From Sulfuritalea sp. (GTDB lineage: Bacteria; Pseudomonadota; Gammaproteobacteria; Burkholderiales; Rhodocyclaceae): DNA of 64,000 nt. Shown here piece by piece: positions 59,133 to 64,000 of the stretch. The DNA lies in contig JADJUP010000018.1 of NCBI GenBank assembly GCA_016716965.1, positions 1 to 64,000 on the forward strand, given 5' to 3'. The notes beneath the pieces were generated by a model that was given only the letters and a program-made list of their open reading frames with translations, ran no database searches and was not told the DNA's origin. Numbering within the stretch: the first letter of the stretch is position 1; every line of letters begins with the position of its first letter. The position numbers and the translations under genes are program-made.

Positions 59133-60110
59133 TCATGTTTCCGCTTCCGCGAGGAAGCGTTCTATCTTGAGCGCGTATTGACCATTGTGGACGCCATAGC
59201 GCGACTCGATCACCGGCACCCCGTCAACGGCGGCCTGCATGGTCGCTTCGATAGTCAGCGGAATCACGTCGCCTACCTTCATCTCGACGATCTGGCCCAG
59301 CGTCAGGGTGGTGGTAGCCAATGTCGCGATCAATTCCACTTCGGCGGTCTGCAACTGACGCGTGAGCATGCTGGTCCAGCGACTATCCGTGCCTGTCTGT
59401 TCGCTGTGCATCGAACTGTGCAGCATGTCGCGGATCGGTTCGATCATCGAATAGGGCAGGCAGATATGCAGTTCCGAGGTGTTGCCGGCGAATTCCAGGT
59501 TGAAGGTGATTGAAATCACGACTTCCGAGGGCGTCGCGATGTTGGCGAACTGGGTGTTCATCTCGGAGCGGACGTATTCGAAGGTCAGCGGATACACGGG
59601 CTGCCAGGCTTTCTGGTATTCCTCGAAAACGACCTCCAGCAGGTTCTGGATGATGCGCTGCTCGGTGGGGGTGAAGTCGCGGCCTTCGACGCGGGTATGG
59701 AAGCGGCCATCCCCGCCGAACATGTTGTCGACCACCAGGAAGACAAGGTTGGGGTCCATCACGATCAGGCCGGTGCCGCGCAGCGGCTTGGCCTGGATCA
59801 GGTTGAGGTTGGTGGGCACCACCAGATTGCGAATGAACTCGCTGTACTTCTGCACCTTGATCGGCGCGACCGAAACCTCGACGCCCTTGTGCATGTAGTT
59901 GAACAGGCCGATGCGCAGGTAGCGGGCGAAGCGCTCGTTGATGAGCTCCATCGTCGGCATGCGGCCGCGAACGATGCGTTCCTGACGCCCAAGATCATAG
60001 GGTTTGACACTGCCGACATCATCCGTTTCGGCGGCTACTTCATCCGCCTCGCCGGCGACGCCCTTGAGCAGGGCGTCGACTTCTTCCTGGGAGAGAAAAT
60101 CCTGGGCCAT
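59133..60110 (-). CDS. fliM: Flagellar motor switch protein FliM
   Basis: 325 aa. The N-terminal CheY-P binding helix is FLSQEEVDALLKG; the middle domain has GRMPTMELINERFARYLRIG and VVDNMFGGDGRFHTRVEGRD; the C-terminal SpoA domain follows (VIPLTIEATMQAAVDGVPVI). Target of the CheY copies encoded here. ATG at 60108-60110 chosen; a TTG three codons upstream is possible. No strong ribosome site. Confidence 0.96.
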   Translation of the reverse strand: MAQDFLSQEEVDALLKGVAGEADEVAAETDDVGSVKPYDLGRQERIVRGRMPTMELINERFARYLRIGLFNYMHKGVEVSVAPIKVQKYSEFIRNLVVPTNLNLIQAKPLRGTGLIVMDPNLVFLVVDNMFGGDGRFHTRVEGRDFTPTEQRIIQNLLEVVFEEYQKAWQPVYPLTFEYVRSEMNTQFANIATPSEVVISITFNLEFAGNTSELHICLPYSMIEPIRDMLHSSMHSEQTGTDSRWTSMLTRQLQTAEVELIATLATTTLTLGQIVEMKVGDVIPLTIEATMQAAVDGVPVIESRYGVHNGQYALKIERFLAEAET

Positions 60111-60139
60111 TCGATTCAACGCCCCAAACGGACGATGTG

Positions 60140-60763
60140 TTACTGAATGATGAAGCTTGAGAATAGCACGGATTGTACGGGGGCACCGGGGTCGGCGGCT
60201 TCGGCGGGCGGCGCGGTTGCTGCCTCGGCGGCCGGATTTGCATCGCCGGCTGGCTTGGTGTCGGCCGCGGGTTTGGCCTTCTCGGACGCAGGGTCGATGA
60301 CCCGATTGGCGATGTCGCGCAACTCGTTGGCAAGGCGCTGCACGCCAGTCGCGGTGGCGAGCGTGGAAGCCTTGTTGTTCATCAGGCTAAGGGTGATGCG
60401 ATGCTTGAGTTCGGGCTCGAACTGCTTCATCAGTTCCAGTCCCTGCGCATCCAGCAGCTTCAACTGGACTTCCGCCTGCAGATAGGCCTCCTGCTGTTCG
60501 GTTTGCAGCTTTACGGTGAACGCCTTGTCGAATTTGTAGAAAACCGGAGGGGCGCCTGGTTCAGCCTTCTTTTTCGCAGGTTCCTTGGCGGCAGCGTCGG
60601 TCGCTTCGCCAGCCGCCGGCGCCGGTTTCTTCAACAGGAAGAATGCGGCACCTCCCCCCAGTGCAAGGCAGGCAACGCCGATAAGTACGAACACCATCCA
60701 CTTGCCTTTCTTTTTGGGCGGCGGTGCGGCGGATTCAGCTTCGGCTTTCTTGGCATCAGCCAT
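60140..60763 (-). CDS. fliL: Flagellar basal-body stator-associated protein FliL
   Basis: 207 aa. A Lys/Pro-rich cytoplasmic start, one membrane helix (WMVFVLIGVACLALGGGAAF), and the periplasmic FliL domain (YKFDKAFTVKLQTEQQEAYL, FEPELKHRITLSLMNNKAST, RLANELRDIANRVID). An Ala/Pro-rich insertion separates the final VQSVLFSSFIIQ, making it longer than most FliL. It surrounds and supports the stators. The 118-nt gap to fliK shows no clear promoter. Confidence 0.93.
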   Translation of the reverse strand: MADAKKAEAESAAPPPKKKGKWMVFVLIGVACLALGGGAAFFLLKKPAPAAGEATDAAAKEPAKKKAEPGAPPVFYKFDKAFTVKLQTEQQEAYLQAEVQLKLLDAQGLELMKQFEPELKHRITLSLMNNKASTLATATGVQRLANELRDIANRVIDPASEKAKPAADTKPAGDANPAAEAATAPPAEAADPGAPVQSVLFSSFIIQ

Positions 60764-60881
60764 TTAGGATTCTCCGGAAATTTGCAGTCGGTAGTGAAGG
60801 ACGATAAGCGCGAGGCTTGAATCTTGGCAGATCGGCTTCGTCATGGGAATGAGTTCCGCCAGTCGCGGACGCCAACCGCGA

Positions 60882-62150
60882 TCAGGCAAAGACATCGACC
60901 ATGCCGCGACCGCCCGCGCTGCTCCAGCGGGACCCGGCCGCGAGCGCCTCGATGGATGCCGTGGATGCCTCGCCGAATCGACCAATGGACGCATTGCGAT
61001 CATCCTTCTGCGGCATCGTTCCGGCTTCCTGCCTGGTATCCGCGCCGACATGCGTGTTGCCGAGGGCGACACCGGCATCGGCGAGGACTTCGCGCAGGCG
61101 CGACATGGAGTTTTCGAGCGCCTCACGCACCACGGCGTTTGGCGATGTAAAGCTTGCGGTAACGTTATCGCCTTCAATGACCATGGTGACTTCGATGCGT
61201 CCCAGTTGCGCCGGATTGAGGATGAGGTCGGCTTGCTGGCGCCCGTTGCCCACCATCCAGGTCAGCTTTTCGCCCATCTCCTGGTGCCACCCGGCTTGTC
61301 CGAAGCCGGCTTCGATCCTCACGCTCGGTGGTGGCGCAGCGGCGGGAGTGCTGCCGCCGGCCTGCAAGGCGGCATTGCCAGGAAGGCTTGCAAGCCGGTC
61401 CAGCGTACCGCGGAAGTCCGCTCCGACTTCCACTTGGGACTTAGGCTGGGAACCAGCCCGCGCCGTTTCGGCAGAAATTGCCGGTTCGACGGCAAGCTTG
61501 TCCGTGGGCGCCTTGCGGTCGAAATGCGCGTTTGCTGCTGGAGCGCTGCGCTGGGCAGGATCCTCGCGTTTCCCGCCACGCGCCTCCGTATTTCCGAAAG
61601 TCGGCGCTGGCGCCACGGCATTCGCTGCCAACAGGGGTGCTGTGCCGGGCAGCGAGCCGTCGGCCGACTCCTGGGCGAAGGCATTTCGCGCGGCTTCGGC
61701 AGATGCTTTTGCCTCTTCGGCGATCTCGGCCGCCGGTGAGAGGCCTGCCAAGCCCGACGTCGCCAAGTCCGCCACATCAGGCGCTCCGAGAAGCTCCGGC
61801 GAAGTTGCCACCTGTGTCGCGGGATCGATGCCAGGCAACGGATCGGTCGCAGCCAGGCCGAGCAGGGCGGGGAAAAGTGGCGTATCGCCGATGCCTTGGG
61901 TTGGTGTCACGCCTTCCGTACCTTCCCTAGCTTCCGCCGCCGCGTCGGTGGAATTCCTTGCCGTTGCGGGCTTCCCGCCGTTGGCGGATGCGGCTTGATC
62001 GCTTCGGGACTTGAGGACAGCGGCAAAGGTGACGGGCGCAGCGGGCCCGGATTCGTTGCCGGCATTCTCGCGCCCTCGCGTTTCGTCGCCACGGTTTGCG
62101 GACGGGTTCGGGGCACTCACGGCCGGCGATGCGTTCAGGATGGTTGCCAT
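60882..62150 (-). CDS. fliK: Flagellar hook-length control protein FliK
   Basis: 422 aa. A long low-complexity Ala/Ser/Gly/Asp-rich N-terminal ruler region, then the C-terminal hook-length domain: GWHQEMGEKLTWMVGNGRQQ, ADLILNPAQLGRIEVTMVIE, FTSPNAVVREALENSMSRLR, EVLADAGVALGNTHVGADT. It measures the hook and switches FlhB specificity. The ATG at 62148-62150 has GGAAAG about 8 nt ahead. The canonical FliK by position. Confidence 0.93.
   Translation of the reverse strand: MATILNASPAVSAPNPSANRGDETRGRENAGNESGPAAPVTFAAVLKSRSDQAASANGGKPATARNSTDAAAEAREGTEGVTPTQGIGDTPLFPALLGLAATDPLPGIDPATQVATSPELLGAPDVADLATSGLAGLSPAAEIAEEAKASAEAARNAFAQESADGSLPGTAPLLAANAVAPAPTFGNTEARGGKREDPAQRSAPAANAHFDRKAPTDKLAVEPAISAETARAGSQPKSQVEVGADFRGTLDRLASLPGNAALQAGGSTPAAAPPPSVRIEAGFGQAGWHQEMGEKLTWMVGNGRQQADLILNPAQLGRIEVTMVIEGDNVTASFTSPNAVVREALENSMSRLREVLADAGVALGNTHVGADTRQEAGTMPQKDDRNASIGRFGEASTASIEALAAGSRWSSAGGRGMVDVFA
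61599..61618 (+). repeat. 20-bp dispersed repeat, copy 9
   Basis: Plus-strand match to AGTCGGCGCYGGCGNYACGG, antisense to fliK, inside its low-complexity region. Confidence 0.7.
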
Positions 62151-62211
62151 GTGCAGTTTCTTTCCGGTTGGACAGTCATGCACACGTCCATGCAAACTCT
62201 ATGCCATTCAA

Positions 62212-62712
62212 TCAGCCAGGCCGGTTTGCTGTCGGCAAAACTGTGGGAGATGCCTGAGCGGCGTTCGCTCCGTCGTTCTTGTTCGCGAAGCTTCTGGCGC
62301 CGAACTCGTCGCTGGCCTTTTGTTCCGCCCGTTGTTCTTCCTCGACGACGACCGCCTGATGCCTGTCCGCCAGGGTGCTGAAGGCCTTTACCCGACCTTG
62401 TTTTCCCATCCAGTCCTGCTGGCCGGCGAGGGTACGCTGCTGCGTTTGGGCAACGGACTGGGCCGCAGTGACAATCGCATCGTCGATGCGGGCGATGAAG
62501 CGGGTGTAGTTGCTCCATTCGCTGAGCCCGAGTCCGTTCTCCGCTGCAACAAGGAAGCGGCTGTGGTATTCGTCACGATAGCGGACCAGGAGCGCGTAGC
62601 GCGTCGATGCCTGATGTTCGCCTGCAATCAGTTCGCCAAGCTCGCGTGTCGCCTGGTCAAGATGCAATTGGGACAGGTTAAGCAGTGTTTGCAGCGGGAA
62701 GTTCGTGGCCAT
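62212..62712 (-). CDS. fliJ: Flagellar export chaperone FliJ
   Basis: 166 aa, almost entirely coiled coil: FPLQTLLNLSQLHLDQATRE, YRDEYHSRFLVAAENGLGLS, TRFIARIDDAIVTAAQSVAQ and a charged C-terminal AVVVEEEQRAEQKASDEFGA. FliJ sits in the FliI ring and promotes export. It follows fliI by 37 nt and precedes fliK by 61 nt, the usual order. Confidence 0.93.
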   Translation of the reverse strand: MATNFPLQTLLNLSQLHLDQATRELGELIAGEHQASTRYALLVRYRDEYHSRFLVAAENGLGLSEWSNYTRFIARIDDAIVTAAQSVAQTQQRTLAGQQDWMGKQGRVKAFSTLADRHQAVVVEEEQRAEQKASDEFGARSFANKNDGANAAQASPTVLPTANRPG

Positions 62713-62749
62713 GGCTGGATACTCGAATTGGATTACCGGCTACTGGCGT

Positions 62750-64000
62750 TCACGGGGCGAGCAGTTCGCCCAGTCGCTGACGCGTGGTGGCACCATCGGC
62801 GCGCTCGTCGATGCGTTGTTGAAGGAATGCTTCGAGTTTCGGGTAAAGCGCGATGGCCCGGTCGAGCAAAAGGTCCGAACCGGCCGAATACGCGCCGACC
62901 GCGATCAGGTCGCGGGCACGCTGGTACCGCGAATAGAGCTGCTTGAACTGGCGCGCCAGTTCGAGGTGCTCCGGACTGTTGAGCTGGTTCATTGCGCGCG
63001 AGATAGATTGCTCGATGTCGATCGCCGGGTAATGGCCGGCATCCGCCAGGCGTCGGTCCAGCACGATATGGCCGTCGAGGATGGCACGAGCCGAGTCGGC
63101 GATGGGGTCCTGCGGATCGTCGCCTTCGGTGAGGACGGTGTAGAACGCCGTGATCGAACCACCGCCCGCGGGGCCATTGCCGGCGCGTTCGACGAGTTGC
63201 GGCAATCGTGCGAAAACGGAGGGCGGATAACCACGCGTGACCGGCGGTTCTCCGACCGCCAGGGCGATTTCGCGCTGTGCCATGGCATAACGCGTGAGCG
63301 AATCCATGATCAGCAGGACGTGCCGGCCTTCGTCGCGGAAATGCTCGGCGATCGCCGTGGCATAGGATGCGCCCTGCAACCTGAGCAAGGGACTGACGTC
63401 GGCCGGTGCGGCCACGACCACCGAACGAGCCCGACCTTCCAGGCCAAGATTCTGTTCGAGAAACTCCTGGACTTCGCGCCCGCGTTCGCCGATCAGGCCG
63501 ACCACGATGCGGTCGGCTTGGGTATACCTCGCCATCATGCCGAGCAATACGCTCTTGCCGACTCCGGACCCCGAGAACAGGCCCAGTCGCTGTCCGCGAC
63601 CGACCGTCAGCAGACCGTTGATGGCGCGGATGCCGACGTCCATGCTCTGGCGAATCGGCTCGCGCAGCAACGGATTCAGCGGCCGACTTGCAAGCGAATG
63701 CCGGTGGCTCGTAACCAGAGGACCGAGGTTGTCGAGGGCGCGCCCATTGGCATCGACCACCCGCCCCAGCAGTTCGTCACCGACCGGCAGGTGCTTGGTG
63801 CGATCCGCCGAGCGACGCTTGGCGGGCAGGGGCTGGCCCAGGACCGGCGCGACGACAGGCGCCTCCTGTGGCCAGACCAGGGCTCCAGGCGCCAGGCCAT
63901 ACACATCTTCGGCGGGCATCATGAACAGTCGATCGCCGGCAAATCCCACGATTTCGGCTTCGACGGTTCCGTCTCCCGGCGTCTCGATGCGAACCATTGC
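62750..64000 (-). CDS. fliI: Flagellar export ATPase FliI (5' end outside the window)
   Basis: 416 residues are visible; the family has about 440-470, so roughly 40 N-terminal residues lie beyond the edge. Walker A is LFSGSGVGKSVLLGMM, Walker B is HVLLIMDSLTRYAMA, with GLIGERGREVQEFLEQNLG and the C-terminal helical domain (FKQLYSRYQRARDLIAVGAY). A hexameric ATPase that unloads chaperone-substrate complexes at the export gate. The ATG at 63995-63997 is internal (MVRIETPGDGTVEAEIVGF aligns with the middle of the N-terminal barrel). Confidence 0.95.
   Translation of the reverse strand, partial: AMVRIETPGDGTVEAEIVGFAGDRLFMMPAEDVYGLAPGALVWPQEAPVVAPVLGQPLPAKRRSADRTKHLPVGDELLGRVVDANGRALDNLGPLVTSHRHSLASRPLNPLLREPIRQSMDVGIRAINGLLTVGRGQRLGLFSGSGVGKSVLLGMMARYTQADRIVVGLIGERGREVQEFLEQNLGLEGRARSVVVAAPADVSPLLRLQGASYATAIAEHFRDEGRHVLLIMDSLTRYAMAQREIALAVGEPPVTRGYPPSVFARLPQLVERAGNGPAGGGSITAFYTVLTEGDDPQDPIADSARAILDGHIVLDRRLADAGHYPAIDIEQSISRAMNQLNSPEHLELARQFKQLYSRYQRARDLIAVGAYSAGSDLLLDRAIALYPKLEAFLQQRIDERADGATTRQRLGELLAP

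Overview
This window is a motility and chemotaxis region from a GC-rich bacterium, most likely a betaproteobacterium of the Rhodocyclales type. That placement is inferred from the flgAMN/flgB-L layout, the FlhF/FlhG/FliA block, the MotAB plus MotCD stators, the DUF2802 protein and the flagellin and promoter types; no rRNA is present to confirm it. Nearly every gene concerns building, turning, steering or decorating a flagellum.

Layout. (1) 1-7320, minus strand: chemotaxis operon cheY - receptor - STAS protein - cheA - receptor - cheW - periplasmic Cache protein. (2) 7705-12330: motA, motB, a small unknown gene, a DUF2802 protein, a SPOR protein, and a convergent HDOD protein. (3) 12582-25190, plus strand: a probable flagellin-glycosylation island with two TPR/GT41 (SPINDLY-type) glycosyltransferases, a DegT sugar aminotransferase, a WbqC-like protein, three methyltransferases, two tandem beta-propeller proteins and a GNAT acetyltransferase. 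(4) 25298-28086, minus strand: flaG and three tandem, nearly identical, very short flagellins under a sigma-28 promoter. (5) 28403-32976, plus strand: fliD, fliS, fliT, a second fliK-like gene, an flhB-like fragment (flhX) and ycgR. (6) 33330-41822, plus strand: flhB, flhA, flhF, flhG, a second identical cheY, fliA, motC, motD. (7) 41847-43451, minus strand: flgA, flgM, flgN. (8) 43682-56273, plus strand: flgB-flgL with an extra hook-type gene between flgF and flgG, then a coupled lipoprotein. (9) 56286-64000, minus strand: fliR, fliQ, fliP, fliO, fliN, fliM, fliL, fliK, fliJ, fliI (cut by the edge).

Regulation visible in the sequence fits a tiered flagellar cascade. Two close sigma-28 promoters precede the flagellins and flgM. 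A full-consensus sigma-54 promoter precedes flgK, with weaker ones before flgB and fliD. The perfect palindrome CGGCAA-N3-TTGCCG occurs near both flgB and flgK. FliA and its anti-sigma factor FlgM are both here.

Unusual features are an exact inverted duplication of cheY with a shared 45-bp upstream element, a 20-bp dispersed sequence present nine times, a second hook gene, the flagellin-linked glycan island, and several single-base frameshifts in cheW, a STAS gene, a small unknown gene, flhB and flhF, mostly at homopolymers. A long poly-G tract also destroys the start of fliQ. The frameshifts and poly-G look more like sequencing or assembly faults than biology, but both readings are stated in the findings.
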